A stretch of DNA of 64,000 nt from Bacillota bacterium (lineage in GTDB: Bacteria > Bacillota > Bacilli > Paenibacillales > UBA4045), in the NCBI GenBank assembly GCA_023441055.1, contig JAEZQY010000009.1:3142-67141 (forward strand), written 5' to 3'. Every line of letters starts with the position of its first letter. Positions within the stretch are counted from its first letter, which is position 1. The notes beneath the pieces are model-generated. The model was not told the DNA's origin, made no database searches, and was given only the letters and a program-made list of their open reading frames with translations. Of this stretch, positions 34,614 to 43,927 are shown one piece after another. Position numbers and translations under genes: made by a program.

Positions 34614-36551
34614 TTGGATTTCGCATCAACAACCTATATGCATGCCTGGCTCAGACACCCGGTGCTGGGCGATCCTTCCTTCGATACATTCGAACGGTTG
34701 GGCGCAAGTGTGCATCGATCGGATAAGCCTTATGAATGGGCGGTGAACGGTTCACTGTTCCGTGATCCGAAGGATGGCGTCTGGTATTATTATGCCGGTC
34801 TATATGCGTATGGGTATCAGCGTGATATAAATAACCCAACTTCAATTATTATCTATCGATCAGTTGATGAGGGGCGCTCCTGGATGTATCTGGGCCCCGC
34901 ATTCGAGAGGGGCTTCTTCTTCGAAGGGTATGAAGCGGCATCCGACTTCGCGCCTGATGCTGTTGTGATGTACGACGATGAGACGGAGATCTACTGGATG
35001 TCCTATGACTGGTCGACGAATAACTCGAACTGGAAGACGCTGTTCCATCCGGTTGGAACCGGCAGCGATTCCGGCGGCGGACTTGCTTGGGCGAAGTCGC
35101 CTGCTGGTCCCTTTACAAGGCTGCCGGTTCCGTATATCAGCAATGTTGCGTTGGACGGCCATAAGGGGAGATTCAAGCGGCTGTATGCGAATACCTTGCT
35201 GAAGCGCGGCAAGGACTGGATTACACTGGTGCTGTGCGATTCGAGCGATTATTATTCTTGGGGACTCGCTTGTATGACGGCTCCGAGTCCGGAGGGACCG
35301 TGGTCGAAGCCGGAGATCCTCTTATCGGTGGATCGAGCCGAGTATTACCCGGCTCCCGTTGAATTCCATCCTTGTTATGTCGTGGATGGCATCGTATATG
35401 CGCCGGCTACATCTGTAGCGGCATCCAGAAACTATCAGGCGATCTTCACAGCTGATCTGGAGCAGGCGCACCTGCCTGAAGCGTGGAGCCTGGCGTGCGA
35501 CGGCAATGTCTGGCACAGCCGGCCGATTCCCGATGAGACATATGGGATCTGGGGGCAAGCGTTCCATGGGTTCGTCCATAATGGTATATTCCATGTCATG
35601 TATCCGTCCAAGAACGAGCAGGACCGCGGTATCCTGTCTGTAGCCTCTCGCCCTTGGGATCGGCCGTTCGCTGACGGGTTCACGTTGTCGGGGCATGTCG
35701 GTAAGTCGATCTCGCCATTGCTGAACGCATATACGGACTTTTCGCTGCATGCCGAATTCACACTACAGGGAACGGTTGAGTTCGTCTTCGACTACGGCGG
35801 CGTACTGGGACCTAACGATAACTGCAGCGATGCAATCCCGCACCAGCAGGCGCTGTCGGCTTATTCCGCCCTACGCGTAAGCGACAACCAGCGGTTCTCA
35901 CTCATCAGCATCGATGCCAGCGGAAATGAGACCCTGCATGCAGAAGGCTTGTCCGATCAGGTCATCACTTCGATCGCGTTGAAGCGATCCGGACATAGAG
36001 TGACGATTGCGGTCAATCAGACTGCGCCAATGGAAGCCGAGATAGGGCCGGTTGTGGCGGCGATGCCGCTCGCCCTCGTTGCGCATGAGTGGTCGAATCT
36101 GACTTGCAGCACATTCGAGGTCGAGGGTCGTCCGGAGCGTTATCTACTGCAGTATAACGGTTGGGACGCCCTGCTAGGGGCAGGTCAGCGAGCAGGGGAT
36201 TGGGAGACGGGACCCTCCGCATCGTTTCGTTCTGGTTATCGGCTTGTCGGCCAAGGCAGCTGTAAGGCGAAGTGGAATGTGATCGGTGACGGCTTCCAGC
36301 TGTATGCGCCGCTGTCACCTGAGTATGGCAAGGTCAGACTGCTCATCGATGGCGTGTTAACCGCTCGCATGGACTTGCGCGCCGAGCGGGAGACCGCGTC
36401 GGCTATAGTCTATGAGGCGAGTGGTTTGCCGCAGGGGCGGTATAGTGTTGTTATTCAATCCGAAGACGGCGGCAAGTTCCCGATCGATGTCCTTGCCGTG
36501 TGCGGCGAGTCCGCTGAGATCAGGTCGTTCGGTTCATCAGACCTTACATGA
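34614..36551 (+). CDS. Large beta-propeller glycosidase-like protein with C-terminal carbohydrate-binding-like domain
   Basis: About 645 residues, no signal peptide, so probably cytoplasmic. Residues ~15-370 look like a five-bladed propeller of the GH43/GH32 kind: repeated blades with acidic centres (AVNGSLFRDPKDGVWYYYAG, DFAPDAVVMYDDETEIYW, YPAPVEFHPCYVVDGIVYAP). Residues ~370-505 resemble the GH32-type beta-sandwich. Residues ~515-640 (GDWETGPSASFRSGYRLVGQ, KVRLLIDGVLTARMDL) resemble carbohydrate-binding modules. The catalytic residues cannot be assigned with certainty. The start is TTG 34614, nine bases after AAGGAG. It shares a transcript with the importer upstream and the MFS gene downstream. 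Confidence 0.7.
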   Translation: MDFASTTYMHAWLRHPVLGDPSFDTFERLGASVHRSDKPYEWAVNGSLFRDPKDGVWYYYAGLYAYGYQRDINNPTSIIIYRSVDEGRSWMYLGPAFERGFFFEGYEAASDFAPDAVVMYDDETEIYWMSYDWSTNNSNWKTLFHPVGTGSDSGGGLAWAKSPAGPFTRLPVPYISNVALDGHKGRFKRLYANTLLKRGKDWITLVLCDSSDYYSWGLACMTAPSPEGPWSKPEILLSVDRAEYYPAPVEFHPCYVVDGIVYAPATSVAASRNYQAIFTADLEQAHLPEAWSLACDGNVWHSRPIPDETYGIWGQAFHGFVHNGIFHVMYPSKNEQDRGILSVASRPWDRPFADGFTLSGHVGKSISPLLNAYTDFSLHAEFTLQGTVEFVFDYGGVLGPNDNCSDAIPHQQALSAYSALRVSDNQRFSLISIDASGNETLHAEGLSDQVITSIALKRSGHRVTIAVNQTAPMEAEIGPVVAAMPLALVAHEWSNLTCSTFEVEGRPERYLLQYNGWDALLGAGQRAGDWETGPSASFRSGYRLVGQGSCKAKWNVIGDGFQLYAPLSPEYGKVRLLIDGVLTARMDLRAERETASAIVYEASGLPQGRYSVVIQSEDGGKFPIDVLAVCGESAEIRSFGSSDLT

Positions 36552-37726
36552 ACGATACTGTCAGGCGCAACTTCCGCTGGGAATTGTCATCAGCTGTATT
36601 GGGTTGTCTGTTCCTTGTAGTCTATGCTCAGTTCTATGTGCCGATTGCCATTCAGCATGGCGCCACCAACCTGCAAGTCGGCTTGATGACAGCGGCAGGG
36701 CCGATAGGACTGCTGCTGTCCCCGATCTGGGCCTCCATGATCAATAACAGACGTCCCCTGCCTTATGTCATCTACCCGAATATGCTGGCGCGATTGCTCA
36801 TCCTGCTCCCTGCACTCCATGCCGCGCCGTGGATGTTCCTGCTGGCCACCTTCGCCATGAGTGTGTTGATTGGTGTGCAGGCTCCGGCTTATGCGAGCCT
36901 GATGGCGAATGTATATCCGTCTGAACTGCGCGGGCGGTTGATGGGGTATGTGCGCGTTGCCAGCGGCGTTCTGATGCTGCCTGCAGTGTATATGGTCGGA
37001 CGATGGATGGATCGGGCCGGAGGGTCGGGGCCGATGCTTGCAGCCGGCGTACTCGGCTTCCTCGCGTTCCTGATGTTCTTCGGTATGAAGGAAGCGAATA
37101 CTCAGCTTGTCAGCCAGTCAAGGATTACGTTCAGGGAGCAGCTGCGCATACTGGCGGGAAATCGCTGGCTGCTGTTATTCTTCGGTACTACAACGATTGT
37201 TGGTTTCCATCATATGCTTAGTTTGCCGCTATATCCGATCATTCAGGTTAACGTGTTCCAATTAACCAATGTGGAGATCGGTTACATACGCATCGCGTAC
37301 TATCTTATGCTGATGCTCGGCTTCCTCATTATCGGTTCTGTGGTGGACAAGCATTCTCCGATTACCGCTCTTCTCATCTCGTTCGCCTGCCATATGATGG
37401 TTCCGCTGTTATATGCAATGCCGGGCAATTATCCGGCAGCGATTATCGCAGGGGGGGCGCAGGGACTGGGCGACGCATGCTGGGAAATTGGTTGTATGAA
37501 CACGATATTCCGGTATGCGCCGGGCAAGGAGGCGGTTTTCTTCGGACTTCATCTGCTGCTGCATGGCATACGAGGAACGATCGCGCCAATGCTTGGTACA
37601 ACGCTTATGGATGTGCTTCCGCTGGCGTACATTTTTACTTACAGCGTGCTCTGGATCGCGGTCGGCTTCGTTGTATTGCTATTTGGAAGCCGCTTGTTGG
37701 CGAAGCGGGGTATCGGGAGTCTGTGA
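36548..37726 (+). CDS. Major facilitator superfamily transporter
   Basis: 392 residues with about 12 hydrophobic segments. The loop RGRLMGYVRVASGVLMLPAV after segment four and GGAQGLGDACWEIGC in the second half fit the family. Substrate and direction are unknown. It overlaps the glycosidase-like gene by four bases (ATGA), so it belongs to the same transcript as the importer and that enzyme. It could take up a second form of the sugar or export a product. A strong terminator follows. Confidence 0.88.
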   Translation: MNDTVRRNFRWELSSAVLGCLFLVVYAQFYVPIAIQHGATNLQVGLMTAAGPIGLLLSPIWASMINNRRPLPYVIYPNMLARLLILLPALHAAPWMFLLATFAMSVLIGVQAPAYASLMANVYPSELRGRLMGYVRVASGVLMLPAVYMVGRWMDRAGGSGPMLAAGVLGFLAFLMFFGMKEANTQLVSQSRITFREQLRILAGNRWLLLFFGTTTIVGFHHMLSLPLYPIIQVNVFQLTNVEIGYIRIAYYLMLMLGFLIIGSVVDKHSPITALLISFACHMMVPLLYAMPGNYPAAIIAGGAQGLGDACWEIGCMNTIFRYAPGKEAVFFGLHLLLHGIRGTIAPMLGTTLMDVLPLAYIFTYSVLWIAVGFVVLLFGSRLLAKRGIGSL

Positions 37727-37742
37727 TAAGCTTAAATCTGTT

Positions 37743-37786
37743 AAACGGCCTTAGTCGTGAATGCCACTAGACTAAGGCTGTTTAAT
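37743..37786 (+). terminator. Terminator after the MFS gene
   Basis: AAACGGCCTTAGTC / GACTAAGGCTGTTT, 14-bp arms with one G-T pair, followed by AATTT. It ends the 29713-37726 gene series. Confidence 0.85.
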
Positions 37787-37822
37787 TTACGTTACGATCG
37801 TATGCGGGATTATTGAAACAAA

Positions 37823-37851
37823 TTGTACGGTATTGGTTCTATTCATATACA
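37823..37851 (+). promoter_or_regulatory. Predicted promoter of the YesS-like regulator gene
   Basis: TTGTAC (37823-37828), a 17-base spacer and TATACA (37846-37851), about 50 bases before the start codon. Confidence 0.5.
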
Positions 37852-37901
37852 AGCTAGTGGACTAATATAGAACATACAAGAATATAAGGGATGATGACAA
37901 C

Positions 37902-40172
37902 ATGCTTAAGAGCTTCTATGTAAGCCTCACCAAAAGCAGGCTATTCTTACGGATATTGTTCTATTTCCTTTCGTTATTGCTTCCACTAGTCATAATCAGC
38001 ATGATTTTTTATTATAATTTTCAAAATAAGGTTATGGATGATTTTGAGGAGAAAATTGAAATCAACCTTCAAGCATCTGCGAATATGACGGATACACTAG
38101 TCAATACAGCTCAAGAAATAAGCGCTGCTTTTTTTTATGAGACAGGGATAAGGTCCTTATTGCTTCCATACGACCTGTATCCATTAGAGTCACGAACACG
38201 ATTACAGGAAATACGCCAAGAGCTTGTGCGCATATCGACCAGCATATGGTACTCGATAGATAGCATACTTGTTTTTGCAGATGATAAGAAGATCTATACG
38301 GCGCAAGGCTTGACGGATTTTCATGTGTACCTGACGAATTGGTTCAAATACGAGAAATATGACAGTGCTTATTGGGAGTCACGCTTATCCATAACAAGAC
38401 CATTTGAAATATTGCCTGCTTCAGATCTATACATTCAAGGGTCCAATAAGAAAAGAGTAATACCGATAGTAATCAGTGATATCATTAATGACCATCGTGT
38501 AGTTATGGTAGTTAACATTACAACCGAAATGATTAAGCGCAATCTTGAAGAAAACGCAATCCTGGAATCATCACAGCATATGGTTTTAGACCGAGAAGGG
38601 AATATCATTGTAGGTACGGAACAAGCGTATTCACACATTCATGCTGACGATGATTCCATGCTCGTCATACAGCGTACGTCTCAGCTGTACGGCTGGGAAT
38701 ATTACTCCATTACGCCTGTGGATGAGCTCGGTGATCAATTAAAAGATATTCGAAACTGGCTAGCGGCCTTGTGTATTTCTTTAATTATCGCTGGAATATG
38801 TCTCTCCTTTGCTTTTGCCTACAATTTATATAAGCCTATCCGCAACATTCGTAATATCTTGATCCACAATACAGATGTTGTAAAACCAGCCTTGTCTGGG
38901 ACGTCCACCAAAAACAATGAAATGGATGATATCGGTGTAGGTGTGGCGAGACTCATTCATTACAGTGATTCATATAAGGACAAGTTGGATGCCATTTCAG
39001 TTGAATATGCTAATCATGCCTTCATTAATTTGTTGAAAAATCACCGTCTGCCTAATCTAGAAGAGATCGTCAATAAATTGGAGCTCAGCTTTAGCTCACA
39101 GGGTTCACTGTATACCGTATGCTGTGTTCAACTGACCTACAAAGAAGCGCTGGATGATGAGTTAAGTGAATTACTTCCCGCAACGCTACATAAAAAGTTA
39201 ACGAATATGATCTATAGCATTCTCTTACAGGAAGTTGCCTTATACATGATTGAAGTCAAAGCCGGTTTGCTTGCATTTATTGTGAATTTGAAGGATCCCA
39301 AGGACAGAAATCACCTGATTAACGCTTTGCAGCTTATTCTAATTCCCTTCCAGCATGATAAGGACTATTGCGAAGTTCATATAGGTGCAGGCGGGAATAC
39401 GACTACATTGGCGCATATTCACAAGTCATATAATGAAGCCATGACAGCATTGGAGAACAGCAAGAAGAAGGGGCAATTTCACATTACTGATGCGCAACTT
39501 CTAGACATATGTCACGAATATTATTACTCACTAACAGACGAGAATAAAATTATTAATGGGCTTAAAAGCGGTGATATGACCTTTGTTGCTGAGATCATAT
39601 CAGACATCCTAGAAGAGAATCGAAATCGTGGTGTTTCTTATGAATACATGCATCTGCTGATCACTGAAATGTACTATTCCGGACAGCGCTTTGCTTCAGA
39701 ACGCGAACTGGCCTGGCTCACACTAATCTCCGAACAAGAGCAGCGGCTTCTTAAGAACAACGAGCTAGTAGATCTGTCGGAGAAAGTCTCCCTACTGCTG
39801 GACTTCCTGCAGGCGACCATCGATAGCTCCCAGGAGCAGACCGGAACACGCGGCAGTGAATGGATTGGGGAAATCATGCGATACATTGATGAAAACTACA
39901 AGCAAGATCTGTACTTGGAGAAAATCGCTGAGCGATTCCAGCTGTCCGCTAAATATGTATCTAGAATCTTTAAAGAACAAACCGGAATGAATGTGACCGA
40001 TTATGTTAGCAAGGTACGCATTGATGAAGCTAAGAAAATGATTAGCGGCACTGATCGCAATATCATGCACATCGCTGAGGATGTTGGCATTTTCAGTAGA
40101 ACAACCTTTATCCGGCTTTTTAAGAAGTATGAAGGAATCACGCCGAATGAATACCGAAAATTAACAAGATAA
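37902..40172 (+). CDS. Membrane-anchored AraC-family regulator, YesS-like
   Basis: 756 residues. A membrane segment at about 16-38, an extracellular cache-like sensor, a second membrane segment at about 288-310, a cytoplasmic region and an AraC double helix-turn-helix in the last ~100 residues (YLEKIAERFQLSAKYVSRIF, ending EGITPNEYRKL). Such one-piece sensors, typified by YesS, activate polysaccharide-use genes in Bacillus and Paenibacillus. The gene is clearly AT-richer than the core: a 60-base sample at 38101 is about 37% GC. It has its own promoter and terminator and lies next to the importer genes it probably controls. Confidence 0.9.
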   Translation: MLKSFYVSLTKSRLFLRILFYFLSLLLPLVIISMIFYYNFQNKVMDDFEEKIEINLQASANMTDTLVNTAQEISAAFFYETGIRSLLLPYDLYPLESRTRLQEIRQELVRISTSIWYSIDSILVFADDKKIYTAQGLTDFHVYLTNWFKYEKYDSAYWESRLSITRPFEILPASDLYIQGSNKKRVIPIVISDIINDHRVVMVVNITTEMIKRNLEENAILESSQHMVLDREGNIIVGTEQAYSHIHADDDSMLVIQRTSQLYGWEYYSITPVDELGDQLKDIRNWLAALCISLIIAGICLSFAFAYNLYKPIRNIRNILIHNTDVVKPALSGTSTKNNEMDDIGVGVARLIHYSDSYKDKLDAISVEYANHAFINLLKNHRLPNLEEIVNKLELSFSSQGSLYTVCCVQLTYKEALDDELSELLPATLHKKLTNMIYSILLQEVALYMIEVKAGLLAFIVNLKDPKDRNHLINALQLILIPFQHDKDYCEVHIGAGGNTTTLAHIHKSYNEAMTALENSKKKGQFHITDAQLLDICHEYYYSLTDENKIINGLKSGDMTFVAEIISDILEENRNRGVSYEYMHLLITEMYYSGQRFASERELAWLTLISEQEQRLLKNNELVDLSEKVSLLLDFLQATIDSSQEQTGTRGSEWIGEIMRYIDENYKQDLYLEKIAERFQLSAKYVSRIFKEQTGMNVTDYVSKVRIDEAKKMISGTDRNIMHIAEDVGIFSRTTFIRLFKKYEGITPNEYRKLTR

Positions 40173-40190
40173 ATGCTTACAATATAGACA

Positions 40191-40225
40191 AAACCGGGCC
40201 GCTCACCTTGAGTGGCCCGGTTTTT
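40191..40225 (+). terminator. Terminator after the YesS-like gene
   Basis: AAACCGGGCC / GGCCCGGTTT around a 14-base loop, followed by TTTTT. It separates the regulator from the importer operon. Confidence 0.9.
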
Positions 40226-40380
40226 ACTTCATATAGAGATTTGAAACAATGGCGTATAACTGAAACGTTCCCTGCGGAACAAGAAAGTTGGAACATATGA
40301 TAAGCATTTGGTCGTGTTCACGTCTTCACATTTGGCATACACTTTGACTTGTCAGCACGAAGATAGAATGGAGGACTGCC

Positions 40381-41274
40381 ATGATTAAAAAGATATCAGA
40401 TTCACGTTACTTGTATGCGCTATTGGCGTTGCCGATTATTTACTTTTTGATATTCGAATATGGACCTATGATTGGTGTGCTGATCGCTTTCAAGAACTAC
40501 AACGCAATAAAAGGAATTTGGGCGAGCGATTGGGTGGGGCTAAAATACTTTAATCAATTTTTGTTTGATCCTTACTTCTGGAAGCTTGTTCGAAACACGA
40601 TCATTCTTAATATTTATATGATCATCTTTTATTTCCCGCTTCCAATCATACTGGCACTCATGCTTAATGAGGTTCGCCGTCATGTTTTTAAACGTTTTGT
40701 ACAAACGATTAGTTACTTGCCATACTTCCTATCCACAGTTGTCATTTGTGGCATGCTCGTTAATTTTCTCACTACGAAGGGGATGGTCAATCAGCTCATC
40801 GTATTCTTTGGCGGACAGCCGATTAACTTTCTATTGGAAGCAGATTGGTTTCGAACGATCTATGTCGCCTCTGAGATTTGGCAGAATGTCGGCTGGGGTT
40901 CAATCATTTACTTAGCGGCATTAACAGGAGTCGAACCAGATCAATATGAAGCCGCGAAAATAGATGGTGCCAACCGCTGGAAGCAAATGATTCATGTGAC
41001 GCTGCCAGGCATAGCGCCCGTAATCACGATCATGTTCCTGCTGAATTTAGGCAATATTCTCAAGATAGGCTTCGAGAAAATTCTATTGCTTTATACAGGA
41101 CCAACTTATGAGACTGCAGATGTTATCTCGACTTATGTGTTCCGGCGAGGTTTAATCAATGCTGATTTCAGCTATGCCTCTGCAGTCGGACTGTTCCAAT
41201 CAGTCATCATCCTGTTATTTATTACGCTGGCGAATTATACAGCAAGAAAAGTGAGTGAAACAAGCCTATGGTAA
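40381..41274 (+). CDS. Polysaccharide ABC transporter permease, LplB-like
   Basis: 297 residues, about six membrane segments, EAA loop DQYEAAKIDGANRWKQMIHV. The sequence near the N-terminus (IFEYGPMIGVLIAFKNYNA) and the neighbouring genes fit the LplB/YtcP group, which imports oligosaccharides with a large lipoprotein. ATG 40381 follows GGAGGA, with the hairpin of the upstream terminator 156 bases away. It overlaps the next gene by seven bases. Confidence 0.92.
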   Translation: MIKKISDSRYLYALLALPIIYFLIFEYGPMIGVLIAFKNYNAIKGIWASDWVGLKYFNQFLFDPYFWKLVRNTIILNIYMIIFYFPLPIILALMLNEVRRHVFKRFVQTISYLPYFLSTVVICGMLVNFLTTKGMVNQLIVFFGGQPINFLLEADWFRTIYVASEIWQNVGWGSIIYLAALTGVEPDQYEAAKIDGANRWKQMIHVTLPGIAPVITIMFLLNLGNILKIGFEKILLLYTGPTYETADVISTYVFRRGLINADFSYASAVGLFQSVIILLFITLANYTARKVSETSLW

Positions 41275-42149
41275 GTAAAAGCTGGGGCAGCCGATTGTTT
41301 GATGTACTTAATTATTCTGTGCTTTTGCTATTAGTAGTCGCAATTATATATCCACTCTATTATATGTTCATCGTATCGATCAGTGATGGGCTGCACGTCA
41401 TTCGTGGAGATGTGAAGTTCTGGCCGATCAATGTGAATCTAGAGACTTATCGAGTCATACTTAGCGATTCATCAATTACTACAGCTTACATGAACACTTT
41501 GTTGTATACCTCAACTGGCACGCTGTTAAATGTTGCCATGACTGCGCTCTGTGCATTCCCTTTAGCCAGAAGAAAGCTCTATGGACGCAGTGTGATTACT
41601 GTATTTATTTTATTCACGATGTTTTTCAGTGGAGGCATCATTCCTAATTATATTCTGATCAAGGGTCTTGGCTTGCTGGATACCATGTGGGCGATTGTGT
41701 TGCCTCCAGCAATCAATGTCTGGTACATGATCATTATGCGAACCTTCTTTCAGAGCATTCCGGAGGAAATTTATGAATCCTCCACGATGGACGGCGCCAA
41801 TGACATGATTACCTTCTTCCGAATTACACTGCCATTGTCGGTGCCTGTTATCGCGACGATGGTCATGTTTTACGCAGTTTGGCATTGGAATAGCTTCTTT
41901 CCATCGCTATTATACCTAAGCAGCAAGTCGATGTATCCCGTTCAGCTGATGATGAGAAATGTGGTCATAGACGGCGATTTGAGTGCCCATCAGGGCTCGA
42001 TTGGCGGTTCGGAATTGGAATTGCTTGTATCCGCCAATAACGTCAAGTATGCCGTTATATGGATTACCATTCTGCCAATTCTTCTGGTGTATCCATTCGT
42101 GCAGAAGTACTTCGTTAAAGGGGTCATGGTTGGTTCACTGAAGGGATAA
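41268..42149 (+). CDS. ABC transporter permease, LplC-like
   Basis: 293 residues, about six membrane segments, EAA loop EIYESSTMDGANDMITFFRI, in which Ser replaces both Ala residues of the motif, as in several LplC/YtcP proteins. It pairs with the upstream permease, with which it overlaps by seven bases. The binding lipoprotein gene follows after 105 bases. No ATPase gene is present in this cluster either. Confidence 0.92.
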   Translation: MVSKSWGSRLFDVLNYSVLLLLVVAIIYPLYYMFIVSISDGLHVIRGDVKFWPINVNLETYRVILSDSSITTAYMNTLLYTSTGTLLNVAMTALCAFPLARRKLYGRSVITVFILFTMFFSGGIIPNYILIKGLGLLDTMWAIVLPPAINVWYMIIMRTFFQSIPEEIYESSTMDGANDMITFFRITLPLSVPVIATMVMFYAVWHWNSFFPSLLYLSSKSMYPVQLMMRNVVIDGDLSAHQGSIGGSELELLVSANNVKYAVIWITILPILLVYPFVQKYFVKGVMVGSLKG

Positions 42150-42254
42150 TGATGAATTGCTGTTATTAAGGAGGTGATGCAATTGGCAATATGAGGTTGC
42201 CGTAAGCTACTGTACTTCGTATACTATGAAGATTATTTAAGGGAGGACTTCGGC

Positions 42255-43892
42255 ATGCAGAGAGTATTCAAAAGGCCATTAGCAGCAGCGATGGCGATCA
42301 TAATGGTAGTCACGTTGTTAATCGCTTGCAGCAATAATAACAACACATCGGCACCGTCAACAAACTCTAATAACGGAGCATCAACCGGCAACAGCTTAAA
42401 TTCTACTGAAGCTGTCTCGAATGCAGGGAATGAAAACGGGAAGTTGTTCGCAGAGCCAATGACCTTGACGGTCATGAAGGATGAGCATCCTTCTCAGCCG
42501 TTTGTATTAGATTCACCGGTCATTCAGGAAATCTATAATCGAACAAATGTTAAAATTGAGCTTATGCCTGTTCCGGGAAGCGATTACAGTCAAGTATCGC
42601 GTACCCGGATTGCCTCCAATAACATGCCAGACATATTGTTCACAACATTTGCAACTATGTCGGAATTTGCAGATAGCGGAATTTTTCTTAATATATCTGA
42701 TTATATGAACCATGCGCCGAATATGCAGGAACTTCTGATCAATGAGCCTGAATTTTATAAGGTAACCTTTAACAATCAATTTTACGGCTTCCCAGCTAAG
42801 CGTCCATTCAATCTATGGAATGGCCCAGTTGCGATGATGCGTGTTGACAAGGTGGAGGAGCTTGGTTTAAACATCCCGACAACCTTCGAAGAATTATATG
42901 AGGTGCTGAAAGCGTTTAAACAGGCTTGGCCAGATACGTATCCGATTACGTTCCGCAATGGTGTCAACTATTTCTTACCGTATATGGCATTCTCGTTCGG
43001 ATCTGGAGCGAACATTTATTTCGATCCGCATGTCGATGGTGGGAAATATGTCTTCGGTCCAGCATACGAAGATGATTTTACGCCAGTTCTTGAATACCTG
43101 AATCGACTATATAGCGAAGGCATTCTGGACCCTGACTACGCTGTGAACACAAACCAAGCCTGGCAGGAAAATTTAAGCTCTGGTAAATCGCTATATTACC
43201 ATGACAATAATTCGTTCGCAATCAACTTTAATAATGCGCTTCAACTATCTGATCCTAAAGCTAACTTCCAACAGCTTCCTGTTCTTGCAAGCGGGCATGG
43301 TCCAAAGCGAAATCATGTATTCGCTCTGCACCCTATGAGTACCGTTGCTACCGTTAGCGCGAATGTGAAGCGTCCTGAGGATGTTGTGAAATTTATGGAC
43401 TGGCTGTATAGCCCGGAGGGCATCTTGCTAACAAACTTTGGTATTGAAGGAGAGCATTATGAGATAGTAGATGGCGAACCTGTGGTGCTTCCTGAAATTA
43501 TTGAGCAGTTCTCCGGGCAGCAGGATCCTTTCCGTGCGATGCAATCGGCCCTTGGCACAGGATGGCTATCCTTCACGTTGACTTACGACATGCGACCACA
43601 AATTGATATTTCTCCGCCAGATATTGTGAATTGGAGTGAACTGATACTGGAGGAGCTTGGCGAAAATTATTATGAACGCGTGCTTGATCCTCCATTCACA
43701 TCCGAGGAGCTGGAGAAGTTACGCAACTTGAAGACGAAGCTGGATGATATAGTCACTCAAGAGATGGATAAATTTATTATGGGCAGTCGCCCACTTAGCG
43801 AATATCCTGCATTTGCAAAGCAACTAAGAGATGCAGGATCAGCACAACTGGAGGATATATACAATTTCGCTCTGAAACGCCTCTACGAATAA
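42255..43892 (+). CDS. Extracellular solute-binding lipoprotein, LplA-like
   Basis: 545 residues, longer than the binding protein of the first importer, as is usual for LplA. Signal peptide with lipobox LIAC (Cys25), then an Asn/Ser-rich linker (residues 26-60) and a solute-binding fold. Stretches such as FMDWLYSPEGILLTNFGIEG resemble the C-terminal region of family members bound to oligosaccharides. ATG 42255 follows AAGGGAGGAC. The ligand is unknown; the following oxidoreductase and sialidase-like genes suggest an acidic or modified sugar. Confidence 0.92.
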   Translation: MQRVFKRPLAAAMAIIMVVTLLIACSNNNNTSAPSTNSNNGASTGNSLNSTEAVSNAGNENGKLFAEPMTLTVMKDEHPSQPFVLDSPVIQEIYNRTNVKIELMPVPGSDYSQVSRTRIASNNMPDILFTTFATMSEFADSGIFLNISDYMNHAPNMQELLINEPEFYKVTFNNQFYGFPAKRPFNLWNGPVAMMRVDKVEELGLNIPTTFEELYEVLKAFKQAWPDTYPITFRNGVNYFLPYMAFSFGSGANIYFDPHVDGGKYVFGPAYEDDFTPVLEYLNRLYSEGILDPDYAVNTNQAWQENLSSGKSLYYHDNNSFAINFNNALQLSDPKANFQQLPVLASGHGPKRNHVFALHPMSTVATVSANVKRPEDVVKFMDWLYSPEGILLTNFGIEGEHYEIVDGEPVVLPEIIEQFSGQQDPFRAMQSALGTGWLSFTLTYDMRPQIDISPPDIVNWSELILEELGENYYERVLDPPFTSEELEKLRNLKTKLDDIVTQEMDKFIMGSRPLSEYPAFAKQLRDAGSAQLEDIYNFALKRLYE

Positions 43893-43927
43893 CAAGACGA
43901 ACATACACTATGAAGGAGAGGGAAACT

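Noticed and set aside
42168..42194. Tiny upstream frame after AAGGAGG (ATG at 42177, stop at 42192)
   Set aside because: The ribosome site is only two bases from ATG and the peptide has five residues; probably a relic or chance.
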